Assembly (NCBI GenBank): GCA_031291095.1
Contig: JARLJR010000091.1
Location: 62,001-126,000 of the forward strand
Source: Legionella sp.
GTDB taxonomy: Bacteria > Pseudomonadota > Gammaproteobacteria > Legionellales > Legionellaceae
Direction of reading: 5' to 3'
DNA length: 64,000 bases
This document shows positions 1-8,243 of this stretch, piece by piece (the stretch's first letter is position 1; the number at the start of each line of letters is the position of its first letter). Both the position numbers and the translations under genes were made by a program. The notes under the pieces are model-generated. The model did no database searches. It saw only the letters and a program-made list of their open reading frames with translations, and was not told the DNA's origin.

Positions 1-1181
1 AGATGTTGTTGCAATACCCTACGCATATAACGCGTAAGGCATTCTGATTTTGCTTGAAGTTTATCCCAACCTATCTGGCTCATCGCTTTGACGTAGGTTT
101 TTACTGGGGCAAGATCTACGGGAGAAGGATTACTGCAACGAAATGCCCAAGCTCCCTTTGACATCATAATTTGCGAATCATAGCCATCAATAATGCCAAA
201 AACCTTTTCTGACGCAGCGGCTTTCCATCCTTGAATCGGTGGGTATCTTTCTAAATCGGTTTCCTTATTCACATAAATACCAAAACCACTACCTGCAGAA
301 CCACAGATATGTTTGTAACTGCAACCTACGGCATAAGTAATAGGTAGGTCACGCAGCATTAATGTCCTATTCCCGCCAGTATGCGCTAAATCCAAACCAA
401 CAATAATCTGATGTTGTTCGATAAGCTCTTTTAGTTCAGTGAAGATGCGCTTCAGATCAAGGCGCTGGCCGGTACTAAAAACCACGTCAGATAAATGGAT
501 AATTTGAATTTGTTCCGCATTTTTTTTGATAAAAGCAATAATTGCCTCTTCAGAATAAAGCCCTTTTTCCTCGGGAAGAATTTTTAAGGCAAACTGTTCC
601 GGTTTAGGGATAGTTGAATTAGCAAAAACACCAAAATTCTTTGCCTGTTGTATCCCTCTTTTTAAAACGGATTCAATAATCGCCTGATCCGAAAAAAACT
701 CTTTTCCTAAATGACAAATCGCTGTTTTTCCTGATTGCCAGTCAGTTAAAGTTGGCCGGTAAAATGTATCCAGCAAACGACCAAGATTAGCCGACAAACC
801 CTCTTGGGTGTAAAGGAATTCATAAGGCTCCGAAAAACCTAACATGTCTTGCATGGCGGAAATAGCATCCTGCTCAATATCACCATCAAACCAATTTCCA
901 CTTTCTTCTTTGGTTTCAGAAAAATGTCCTTCGTGTAACTGAATTGCTTGTAATTGATGTATGCGTTCAATTTCGTCAACCGCAGGCTTAAATACAGGCC
1001 CTAAAGAATGACCTGCAAAAGGAATCAAATCAGCATAGGAAAATAATTCCTGGGTACTTTTTAGTGGGTCAATTTCATCCAAATAAGTAGCATACTCGAG
1101 GGAAAAACCTTGGGGGGTTTCTGAAAGTAAGCGGATAAATTCATCAGGATTAGTGGTTATAGCCTGTATTAATTCCTTCAT
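1..1181 (-). CDS. Kynureninase-like PLP-dependent enzyme (3' end outside window)
   Basis: About 393 residues are visible and the C-terminus runs off the left edge. The start is ATG at 1179-1181 behind GAGGGAATT. Seen: an N-terminal AGHSLG stretch matching the GNSLG motif of kynureninases, a central LDLAHTGGN where the family has the PLP-binding D-x-AH, and SYKHICGSAGSG where the Schiff-base lysine (SYKY) and the Gly-rich phosphate loop are expected. A late GAWAFRCSNPSP also fits. Kynureninases cleave kynurenine or 3-hydroxykynurenine to anthranilate or hydroxyanthranilate plus alanine in tryptophan catabolism. Sequence is divergent (SYKHI rather than SYKYL), so a related fold-type-I enzyme is possible. 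No other kyn gene is adjacent. The acyltransferase gene diverges from it. Confidence 0.68.
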   Translation of the reverse strand, partial: MKELIQAITTNPDEFIRLLSETPQGFSLEYATYLDEIDPLKSTQELFSYADLIPFAGHSLGPVFKPAVDEIERIHQLQAIQLHEGHFSETKEESGNWFDGDIEQDAISAMQDMLGFSEPYEFLYTQEGLSANLGRLLDTFYRPTLTDWQSGKTAICHLGKEFFSDQAIIESVLKRGIQQAKNFGVFANSTIPKPEQFALKILPEEKGLYSEEAIIAFIKKNAEQIQIIHLSDVVFSTGQRLDLKRIFTELKELIEQHQIIVGLDLAHTGGNRTLMLRDLPITYAVGCSYKHICGSAGSGFGIYVNKETDLERYPPIQGWKAAASEKVFGIIDGYDSQIMMSKGAWAFRCSNPSPVDLAPVKTYVKAMSQIGWDKLQAKSECLTRYMRRVLQQH

Positions 1182-1329
1182 AATTCCCTCTATAAATAGT
1201 TCGATTTGATGTGGGTTAGCTCTGGTTTCGGATTGTAAAACACTTCCTGTAAATCGAACAGAACCTCCTACTATAAACAAACAAAATTATGCTATAAAAT
1301 GCACGCATAAGAATTTAAGGTAGATTAAC

Positions 1330-3273
1330 GTGACCTATCGTCCAGATATAGATGGATTAAGAGCGATTGCGATCCTGTTTGTTTTATTGTTCCATAGCGG
1401 CCTTAAATTAGTTCCCTCAGGCTTTATTGGGGTTGATATATTCTTTGTCATTTCAGGATTTTTAATTACCAGTATCCTGCACAATTCTTTGCAAAAAAAT
1501 CGTTTTTCGTTCCTCGAGTTTTACAGTCGAAGGCTATGGCGACTACAGCCCGTCTTTATTTGTTTAATACTTGCCACCATCTGCGTCACCTATCTTTTTT
1601 ATTTGCCTGAAGATTTAGTAAATTATTTCAATAGTGCTCGTAAGACCACGCTTTTTACGTCCAATTCCTTTTTTGAAAAAGCAACCAAGGGGTATTTTTC
1701 AGCTAAAGCGAATGAATTACCTTTATTACATACCTGGTCATTATCCATAGAATGGCAATGCTATTTGGTGCTGCCCCTTATCATGTACGCATTACATCGT
1801 ATTTTTTCCCCACGCCATCTTAGCAAGGTCATCTACATACTCACTCTATTCTTTTTGCTACTTGCTTTATATTATTCCGCAAAGGAACCCACCAAAACCT
1901 ATTACTACTTATCCAGCCGGATCTTTGAATTTTTAATCGGCTCATGTGTTGCCTTTAACTCGAATCGTTTTTCATTAAACAAATACGTTTCAGAATCACT
2001 CAATGTCGCTGCACTTTTGGTGATATTTTATATAGCAACACGCAGCAACATCAGCTGGGGCTTTCCAAATGGTTACGCATTTATTTTATGTGCCGCAGTA
2101 AGTATCCTCATCGCCGCAGGTAAAAATAACCCGCAATCTCTTCTTACCCAGTTACTTTCCATAAAACCTTTAGTATTTATCGGCTTAATTTCTTATTCCT
2201 TATATATCTGGCATTGGCCTGTATTTGTATTAATACATTATTTGGGAATAGGCGAAACGACTCCGGTTCTCGCCTTAGCCTTCAGCTTTATTTTTATTAT
2301 TTCCTTTTTATCCTGGAAATTTATTGAAAAACCGGCACAAAAGTTCAATACGCTTAAATTCGGCTATAGCCTGGTTCTTTTATTCATCACTCCTCTTGCA
2401 TTAATAAATCTGGGTAGCTCTTTAGTCAAACACCATGAGGGCTATCCTCAGCGTTTTGAGGAAACCGCTCGAATCGCAAGCCAACTTAAACGTTACACTA
2501 ATCCATTAAGACCATTATGTCTTGACGAAAAAAATGTGGCAATCAATACCAATTGTGTTCTCGGCTCGCACCATTCCAACAGTAAAACCGGCTTTTTGTT
2601 TGGGGATTCTCATGCAAATCACTTCTGGGGATTTATAGATACCCTAGCCCAAAAAGCCAATTTATCAGTCCTCTCCCATGCAACTTCAGCCTGCCTTTCA
2701 TTACCAGGAATACGTCAATATAATTGGAATGCCGAAGATTACACCGCCTGTTATGAACAAACTCAACGCTACTATACACTGATCAAGAAAAATCATTACG
2801 ATTTTGTGATTTTAGGCCAAAATTGGGAGGGTTACTTAGGGAAAATGTTAATTCCTAATGAACCTGCTGCACTGGTAAAAAAACGTATTGAACGGGGATT
2901 AAATGAAGCGCTGCAAATTATTATTGATTCGGGGGCAAAGCCAATTTTAATTAAATCCATTGTAACAAATAATTCATATCATTGTTTTCTGCATCACCTA
3001 AAAACACGTACAAATTATGACCCGAAGCAATGTGAATTTGATATCAATGCGAAGAAGTCGCCGTGGCAAGATGAGTTATTTTTACGTCTGAAAAATAAAT
3101 ATTCTCAGTTAATCATTATCGACCCAGTAAAAGTACAATGCCCTCATGGCAGATGTAGAGCCGAGATAAATGGTATACCGTTGCTCCGTGATAGAGGCCA
3201 TCTAAGCGATTACGCTTCGTATCATTTGGCAACCCGCTATTTAAAACATTATAACAATCCTTTTAATGCATAA
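1330..3273 (+). CDS. Acyltransferase-3 / SGNH fusion protein (OafA/YrhL type)
   Basis: 647 residues; GTG start at 1330 with AAGGT upstream. Residues 1-360 form the membrane acyltransferase-3 domain: RPDIDGLRAIAILFVLLFH at the N-terminus carries the conserved Arg/His, followed by roughly ten hydrophobic segments and the LLHTWSLSIEWQCYL signature near 140. Residues 400-647 form a periplasmic SGNH domain with FGDSHANHF (nucleophile Ser) and, near the C-terminus, DRGHLSDYA (Asp/His pair). This architecture is typical of enzymes that O-acetylate surface polysaccharide or LPS O-antigen. The substrate cannot be read from sequence and no polysaccharide genes adjoin. A hairpin of the GTCATCCT repeat family follows the stop. 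Confidence 0.88.
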   Translation: MTYRPDIDGLRAIAILFVLLFHSGLKLVPSGFIGVDIFFVISGFLITSILHNSLQKNRFSFLEFYSRRLWRLQPVFICLILATICVTYLFYLPEDLVNYFNSARKTTLFTSNSFFEKATKGYFSAKANELPLLHTWSLSIEWQCYLVLPLIMYALHRIFSPRHLSKVIYILTLFFLLLALYYSAKEPTKTYYYLSSRIFEFLIGSCVAFNSNRFSLNKYVSESLNVAALLVIFYIATRSNISWGFPNGYAFILCAAVSILIAAGKNNPQSLLTQLLSIKPLVFIGLISYSLYIWHWPVFVLIHYLGIGETTPVLALAFSFIFIISFLSWKFIEKPAQKFNTLKFGYSLVLLFITPLALINLGSSLVKHHEGYPQRFEETARIASQLKRYTNPLRPLCLDEKNVAINTNCVLGSHHSNSKTGFLFGDSHANHFWGFIDTLAQKANLSVLSHATSACLSLPGIRQYNWNAEDYTACYEQTQRYYTLIKKNHYDFVILGQNWEGYLGKMLIPNEPAALVKKRIERGLNEALQIIIDSGAKPILIKSIVTNNSYHCFLHHLKTRTNYDPKQCEFDINAKKSPWQDELFLRLKNKYSQLIIIDPVKVQCPHGRCRAEINGIPLLRDRGHLSDYASYHLATRYLKHYNNPFNA

Positions 3274-3285
3274 TCTTCTTAATAC

Positions 3286-3317
3286 TACGTCATCCTCACA
3301 GAGTTTAGGATGACGTA
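3286..3317. repeat. Palindromic repeat / hairpin (GTCATCCT family)
   Basis: Perfect 11-bp inverted repeat TACGTCATCCT / AGGATGACGTA around a 10-nt loop just after the acyltransferase stop. It could act as a terminator. The arms match the outer arms of the longer elements at 31716 and 59866. Confidence 0.75.
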
Positions 3318-3412
3318 CCGATGAAATCTTGTTGCAACTCCATTAATGCTCTAAAATAAATCAAAAGAATCAAAAATGATCTTTACTGTAAAAAAATAAA
3401 AGAGACGGGACT

Positions 3413-5245
3413 ATGACCAAGTTAACCCATGTAGACTTATATAAGTTAGGTAAATTACTTGATTATCAATTATCAGATAACGGTCTATGCCACGGTTTTA
3501 CGCTTATGATGGCACAAGCTATTCTCGCGGAGGATGAGCAAAGCTTTTTTGAGCGACTTGATTTGATCGCGTCTTATAAGCCTCTTTTTAATAAATTAAA
3601 AGAAGACATCGAAGAAGCGAAAAAAAAGGTCCAATCCTCCAGAGACCAACCTCTTGATGAAAAAAGCGAGAAATTACTCGAAATATTAGCCCTTTTTGAT
3701 GGAATAGAATTATATTTGGCGCCGAATCAACACGTTGATTTATTTGACAACGACCACTCACAGGAAGACCTTAACGCGATTTATCCGTTCATAAGCTCAA
3801 AAAAACTCACAGACACTAAATTAACTCATTTATTAAATAAGCCTTATGCTTTTGATAAACAAAACCTAAAGGATTATTTAAATGATTTAGCAAAAATATT
3901 TAACGATACAAATACTTCCCCCCCTATCATGTTAAGAAATATCAATCATTCGATTTGCCTTAAATACAATAAAACCAATGGAAATTGGCTTTATGTAGAT
4001 ATCAATGACTATGAGCAATATCTGGAGGATAGCTCTTATTTTCGCAACCTGAGTAGAGAGGAACTTGCCGACAGCATTTTTAAGTCCTTTGTACCCAACG
4101 AATGTCCGCATGTTGTCATGAATATGGAAATACTAACAACCCAGGTAAACCACGTACTCCAATCAGCGCTTGAAAATTTGCATGCTCAACACCCTATTAC
4201 TTCCGAACAAGCTAAAATACATGACCATCTCAACACTGGCTTGCTTTTTTTTGCATGCCGACATGGTCATCTTGATGTCGTCAAGGATATATTAAAGTAC
4301 CCTGATGCACTGGTTAACGCGACGAGCCCAAACAACGAAACTCCTTTATTAATTGCTTGTGCAAAAGGATATCTTGAGATTGTTCAGGAATTACTAAAAC
4401 ACCCTGACACCGCAGTTAATGAAAGTAATGTAAAAAAACAAACGCCTTTATTATTTGCTTGTGTAAAGAAATATACTGGAATCGTTCGAGCACTTTTAGA
4501 ACGCACAGATACCCTGGTTAATGAATCGACAGAGAAGGGAGAAGCCCCCCTGCACTTGGCATGCCAAAATGAAGATAGTGATACGGTTCAAGTATTATTA
4601 GACCACAAACTAATTAACGTGAATCAAGTAGTTAACGACCAGAATAAAAAAAACCCCGTGTACATTGCTTGTGAGTATGGATGTCATGACATTGTCCAAA
4701 AATTAATCGAACGCGAAGATATTCTAATAGACCAAGGTGATGCTCAAGGTATAACCCCTTTATGTGTGGCATCTTCCCTAGGATATGTTGATATTGTTAG
4801 GACATTAGTACCGAAAGCAAATATTAACCAGCCTTCGGATGCTGGAAATACCCCCTTGCACTATGCTTGCGCATCACCCAATCTGGAAGAGAACCAACAC
4901 ATAATTCAACTCTTATTAGACCATGGAGCCAGCTTAACGGATCAAAACCAAGATGAAGAAACTGCACTAGATGTTGCGTGTGCATCGAGCAATAGCGTAG
5001 CTATTTATATGTTGTTGAAATTTACACTTGAAAATAGACTGGACCCTGACAAAGTGATGTCTCTCGACACCTTTGAAGATATAGAGGATTGGATTACACA
5101 AAACCTTCCTGCGTTTATTACCTATATGCGCCAAGTTAAGCAACAACCAAGGGTAAGTGATCTCTCCTTTTTTAACCATACTGCTGAAGAATCTGAAGTT
5201 ATTAATGACACTACCTACGATAATAACAATATGGAAAAAAAATAA
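3413..5245 (+). CDS. Ankyrin-repeat protein with papain-like N-terminal domain, candidate Dot/Icm effector
   Basis: 610 residues. ATG at 3413 follows AGAGACGGGACT. The N-terminal ~230 residues hold DNGLCHGFTLMMAQ (Cys26), then RNINHSICLKY (His179) and WLYVDINDY (Asp196/Asp199). The order and spacing suit a Cys-His-Asp papain-like protease. Residues about 270-550 contain some eight ankyrin repeats (TPLLIACAKGYLEIVQELL, TPLHYACA and similar). The C-terminus is polar and acidic (AEESEVINDTTYD...MEKK), as in many Dot/Icm substrates. No signal peptide or membrane segment. Ankyrin arrays would bind a host protein and the N-domain would act on it; this is inference, since no protease family could be assigned by name. 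Confidence 0.8.
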   Translation: MTKLTHVDLYKLGKLLDYQLSDNGLCHGFTLMMAQAILAEDEQSFFERLDLIASYKPLFNKLKEDIEEAKKKVQSSRDQPLDEKSEKLLEILALFDGIELYLAPNQHVDLFDNDHSQEDLNAIYPFISSKKLTDTKLTHLLNKPYAFDKQNLKDYLNDLAKIFNDTNTSPPIMLRNINHSICLKYNKTNGNWLYVDINDYEQYLEDSSYFRNLSREELADSIFKSFVPNECPHVVMNMEILTTQVNHVLQSALENLHAQHPITSEQAKIHDHLNTGLLFFACRHGHLDVVKDILKYPDALVNATSPNNETPLLIACAKGYLEIVQELLKHPDTAVNESNVKKQTPLLFACVKKYTGIVRALLERTDTLVNESTEKGEAPLHLACQNEDSDTVQVLLDHKLINVNQVVNDQNKKNPVYIACEYGCHDIVQKLIEREDILIDQGDAQGITPLCVASSLGYVDIVRTLVPKANINQPSDAGNTPLHYACASPNLEENQHIIQLLLDHGASLTDQNQDEETALDVACASSNSVAIYMLLKFTLENRLDPDKVMSLDTFEDIEDWITQNLPAFITYMRQVKQQPRVSDLSFFNHTAEESEVINDTTYDNNNMEKK

Positions 5246-5337
5246 ATGTTGCCTGATTATTTCAAGTAACAGAATTTCGCAGATGGTCTAGTAAACGCTT
5301 ACAATTAGCTCAAAGTATTACGTGACTTATAGAGGCT

Positions 5338-5366
5338 GAATTACCGCGGCTTTACCGTGGTAATTC
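5338..5366. repeat. Palindromic repeat (GAATTACCGCGG family)
   Basis: GAATTACCGCGGC, a 3-nt loop, then ACCGTGGTAATTC: a near-perfect hairpin between the ankyrin gene and the small secreted peptide gene. Related elements occur at 21238, 35222 and 55362, with half copies at 10740 and 58275. Confidence 0.7.
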
Positions 5367-5374
5367 GAAAGATG

Positions 5375-5518
5375 TCATATTAACAACTCTACATAGGACG
5401 CTGGGACATGAGGCCCTCCGCCATATTGCTCCACATTCCCTGGCGGCTCAGCTTGTGTTACAGCAGCAAAGGCTAATAATGAGACTAAGGTGGTTCGACG
5501 TAGAGTAGTTATTTGCAT
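5375..5518 (-). CDS. Small secreted peptide, 47 aa
   Basis: ATG at 5516-5518 has a near-ideal ribosome site (TAAAGGAG, 7 nt before the start). The N-terminus MQITTLRRTTLVSLLAFAAV then TQA is a textbook Sec signal peptide with two arginines, a hydrophobic core and likely cleavage after TQA. The predicted mature peptide is only about 24 residues, rich in Pro and Gly (EPPGNVEQYGGGPHVPASY). It lies convergent to the ankyrin gene and upstream of, on the same strand as, nothing obvious; the GNAT gene lies before it on the same strand, 12 bp away, so they may be cotranscribed. Function unknown. Confidence 0.65.
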   Translation of the reverse strand: MQITTLRRTTLVSLLAFAAVTQAEPPGNVEQYGGGPHVPASYVELLI

Positions 5519-5530
5519 TATTTTACTCCT

Positions 5531-6076
5531 TTAAAAATTAGATAAATTCCTTTTAGCCATACGTACAAATCTTAAAGAAATATTATTCGGAAGCACAACC
5601 CGCTCATCTGAAACAGCCTTATATGCTAAGGCAGAATATAATTTAACCCCAGGAAGTGTGGCCATCATTTCAAATTGAGTAAACCCATGTAAACCAGCAT
5701 CTCGCTCACAATGCTGTAACAGCCTGCTGCCTAAGCCCTGCCTGGCAAATTTAGGATGAATAAAAAAAGCCCTTATTTTGGCCGCGTCTATTATTGGATC
5801 AAGATAAGCAGGTTCTTCTCTTGCTGAAAATTGATTCCCACCAAACAACGTTTTACGTTTACTCCATCCCCCACACCCCGCTATTTCCCTATTTTTTTCG
5901 ATAACAAAATAAGTCTTATCATGAAGTAATTCCGTGTCTACCCCAAAGATATACTGAATTGCCCCTTCAATTTCTTGTTCCGAATAAATATCGCGACTTA
6001 ATTCTCTAGCCGATAAGGTAATTAATTCATTTAGGTTTTGCATATCATCAAGATTAGCGACTCTTATGTGTATCAT
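5531..6076 (-). CDS. GNAT family N-acetyltransferase
   Basis: 181 residues. The acetyl-CoA binding motif is visible as IHPKFARQGLGSRLLQHCE (motif A, R/Q-x-x-G-x-G/A), preceded by an IAGCGGWSKR strand and the AFFIHP strand. The C-terminal FEMMATLPGVKLYSALAYK matches the typical GNAT ending where the last helix packs by the acceptor site. The substrate is not readable. It is divergent from an Lrp/AsnC regulator across a 118-bp AT-rich gap, so it is a plausible target of that regulator, and it may share a transcript with the 47-aa secreted peptide gene immediately downstream. Confidence 0.85.
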   Translation of the reverse strand: MIHIRVANLDDMQNLNELITLSARELSRDIYSEQEIEGAIQYIFGVDTELLHDKTYFVIEKNREIAGCGGWSKRKTLFGGNQFSAREEPAYLDPIIDAAKIRAFFIHPKFARQGLGSRLLQHCERDAGLHGFTQFEMMATLPGVKLYSALAYKAVSDERVVLPNNISLRFVRMAKRNLSNF

Positions 6077-6094
6077 AATGTTCCTCTATGCTTA

Positions 6095-6182
6095 TTGGAA
6101 AAAAGAATCTAACATAAAATTTAAATTAAAAAATTTCTTATTTATTTTATAAAAATTACTTTTTATAATGATTTTTTTCCAA
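6095..6182. promoter_or_regulatory. Divergent AT-rich control region with inverted repeat
   Basis: The gap between the GNAT and Lrp genes is almost pure A/T. It is bracketed by TTGGAAAAAA (6095-6104) and its exact inverse TTTTTTCCAA (6173-6182). Lrp/AsnC proteins bind AT-rich degenerate palindromes, often in their own promoters, so this is a candidate operator. The assignment is inference. Confidence 0.35.
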
Positions 6183-6194
6183 ATTAGGTAATAT

Positions 6195-6719
6195 ATGAAA
6201 AAGAGTTATGGTTCTCCGCAATCCAAGTTGAATGATAAAAATCATGCGCATGAACTATTAGATAAAACCGATAGAAAGATTCTCAATATCCTGCAAAAAG
6301 ATAATCAAATTACTAATCAAGCACTTGCAGATAAAGTGGGCCTTTCAGCACCTCCTTGTTTTAGGCGAGTAAAACGCCTACGTGATGAAGGAATTATTCT
6401 CAATGATGTTTCTTTAGTTGATCCGTTTAAAGTCGGCAAGCCGTTAATTGTCTTTGTAAATATTACCTTAGAAAAACAAAGAGAAGATCTGTTAGCACAT
6501 TTCGAACGCAAGATGGCAGAAGAACCTGAGATCATGCAATGCTATTTTGTCTCTGGGGATACGGATTATTTACTCATTATTCATGTGAAAGATATGAATG
6601 ACTATAATGAATTTGCACGAAGAGTATTTGCGAATGAGCCCAATATTAAACAATTTCGTAGTAGTTTTTGCCTTAATCGCACCAAATACAACACGCAAGT
6701 TGTTTTATCAGAAGATTAA
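6195..6719 (+). CDS. Lrp/AsnC family transcriptional regulator
   Basis: 174 residues. A ~20-residue polar extension precedes the helix-turn-helix: LDKTDRKILNILQKDNQITNQALADKVGLSAPPCFRRVKRLRDEGII, which is the classic Lrp HTH (D-x-x-I/L-x-x-LQ-x-D then the VGLS recognition helix). Residues 95-170 form the RAM effector domain with the conserved VSGDTDYLLIIHVKDMNDYNEFARRVF pattern. Such proteins usually sense an amino acid and act as octamers. The divergent GNAT gene and the inverted repeat between them suggest local and self regulation. The effector is unknown. Confidence 0.93.
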   Translation: MKKSYGSPQSKLNDKNHAHELLDKTDRKILNILQKDNQITNQALADKVGLSAPPCFRRVKRLRDEGIILNDVSLVDPFKVGKPLIVFVNITLEKQREDLLAHFERKMAEEPEIMQCYFVSGDTDYLLIIHVKDMNDYNEFARRVFANEPNIKQFRSSFCLNRTKYNTQVVLSED

Positions 6720-6787
6720 AAAATGAATGCATGCCTATTTTACTGTATTTTTTTATCTTGTTTTTTATCTCAGGCATCAATTTACAA

Positions 6788-6811
6788 AGCCTGGTTGCAA
6801 GCAACCAGGCT
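6788..6811. terminator. Bidirectional hairpin terminator
   Basis: Perfect 11-bp stem AGCCTGGTTGC / GCAACCAGGCT with a 2-nt loop, between the convergent Lrp and alcohol dehydrogenase genes. Confidence 0.7.
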
Positions 6812-6859
6812 ACTTCGATTAATTTCCAAAGATGCAGTCGTATACGGGTTTTAACCACA

Positions 6860-7873
6860 TTATTTAAATGTTAAAACCATCCTAAAGCGCGCGGCATTAC
6901 TTTTCATTTTCTTATAGGCCTCTTCAGCTTGTTCAAAAGGAACCACTTCATTCATCGAATGGATATGCTGATGACAGCTGAACTTCAGTGTATCTTCAAT
7001 ATCCATTGCAGTGCCTGATGCTGCCCCGTGAATATCTTTTGTGCCGGAAATGAGCTGTGGAATCGAGATCTCTATGGGCTCATTGGAAACGCCAACAACT
7101 ATTAATTTACCACGTGCCTTTAAGCCCGCAATTAAACCACCCATCGATTTTCCACTTGCTGCAGTGGCCAAAATGCCATCGGCACCACCTAGTTTTAATA
7201 AGGCTTCCGCAGGATCTTCACTGTTGCTGTCAATGTATTTATCAGCCCCTAATTCTAATGCTAATTTTTCTTTTTCTTTTCCACGAGCAATCGCAACCGT
7301 ATAAAATCCCATTCGTCGTGCAAATTGAACGCCCAGGTGACCAAGACCACCAATACCTTGTATAGCAACCACCGCACCAGAACATAGTTTAGCATTTCGC
7401 AAGGCATTGAACGTCGTAACCCCAGCACAAAGCAGGGGTGCCGCCTCTTCCGCACTAAGTTCTTCCGGAATAGATGCTAAAGAACGGGCTTCCACAATAA
7501 CCAATTCAGCGTACCCCCCATCCCGAGTAAAACCTGGAACAATCAAATTGATGCAATTGATAAAATCACCACGTCGGCAAGGTTCACAGGCGCCACACTC
7601 ACCACCAAACCAACCCACCCCAACGCGCTGCCCTACTTTCCACGTAGTTACACCTTCGCCAAGAGCATCTATCCGGCCAGCAATTTCATGACCTGGCACT
7701 AAGGGATACTGTAATCCAGGCCACATTCCTTCAACGGCCAATACATCGGTGTGACACACTCCAGCGGCCTCGACGCGCAAACGAACTTGTCCAGGTCCTG
7801 GTTCACGAACAGCTCGTTCAACAATATTCAACTGACCAGGAGTCGTAATTTCCACTGCTTTATACGTTTTCAT
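6860..7873 (-). CDS. Zinc-dependent alcohol dehydrogenase (AdhP-like MDR family)
   Basis: 337 residues from ATG at 7871-7873, chosen because GGGAGAG lies 6 nt upstream and the protein then begins MKTYKAVEI like its family. Seen: catalytic zinc ligands in AGVCHTD and PGHEIAGRI, structural zinc cysteines in GECGACEPCRRGDFINC, and a Rossmann NAD(P) site IQGIGGLGHLGVQFARRMG. These enzymes interconvert alcohols and aldehydes; the single CxxC...C structural zinc lobe and the short length suit AdhP/AdhA-type enzymes. It stands alone between convergent terminators. Substrate unknown. Confidence 0.9.
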   Translation of the reverse strand: MKTYKAVEITTPGQLNIVERAVREPGPGQVRLRVEAAGVCHTDVLAVEGMWPGLQYPLVPGHEIAGRIDALGEGVTTWKVGQRVGVGWFGGECGACEPCRRGDFINCINLIVPGFTRDGGYAELVIVEARSLASIPEELSAEEAAPLLCAGVTTFNALRNAKLCSGAVVAIQGIGGLGHLGVQFARRMGFYTVAIARGKEKEKLALELGADKYIDSNSEDPAEALLKLGGADGILATAASGKSMGGLIAGLKARGKLIVVGVSNEPIEISIPQLISGTKDIHGAASGTAMDIEDTLKFSCHQHIHSMNEVVPFEQAEEAYKKMKSNAARFRMVLTFK

Positions 7874-8038
7874 TTGAACTCTCCCTGTTACTTCGCTCTT
7901 TATTATCAATAACTCTAGACTAATTGCTTCGGTTTGCAATTCAGATGCGCCCCTTGCTTGTTTGATTTATGGTATATACTTGATATAGATGTCTTTTTTG
8001 TTGTTTTCCCTACACGCTGATGAATATAGAGATTGAGA

Positions 8039-8206
8039 ATGAAATGGACCATTTTAGCATTAACGATTTTATCGCTTCAGGGATGTTGTTTTCGCTCTGA
8101 AATTATATGCAGGGAACGTGCCTCTGCCACGGTGGTTGAACCGCTAATAAGGTATCCATATAGAAGCCCCGTTGATATAACGACGACTACAATTGATTTT
8201 TATTAG
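8039..8206 (+). CDS. Small predicted lipoprotein, 55 aa
   Basis: ATG at 8039 after GAGATTGAGA. The N-terminus MKWTILALTILSLQGCC is a short lipoprotein signal peptide with lipobox LQGC (Cys16 the predicted lipidated residue). The remainder is 39 residues with two more cysteines and a Thr-rich tail (DITTTTIDFY). A strong hairpin begins 4 nt after the stop. Too short to place in a family; small entericidin- or VirB7/DotD-like lipoproteins share only the layout. Existence is supported by the lipobox, the ribosome-site-like stretch and the terminator. Confidence 0.5.
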   Translation: MKWTILALTILSLQGCCFRSEIICRERASATVVEPLIRYPYRSPVDITTTTIDFY

Positions 8207-8209
8207 GCA

Positions 8210-8234
8210 TAGCCTGTTTTGCCAAACAGGCTAC
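8210..8234. terminator. Bidirectional hairpin terminator
   Basis: AGCCTGTTT, loop TGCC, AAACAGGCT: a 9-10 bp stem between the convergent lipoprotein and the unknown gene ending at 8244. Confidence 0.7.
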
Positions 8235-8243
8235 ATCCCATCG

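Noticed and set aside
7041-7691. Plus-strand open frames opposite the alcohol dehydrogenase
   Set aside because: Shadows of the real gene with odd composition (Pro/Ser/His-rich) and no ribosome site.
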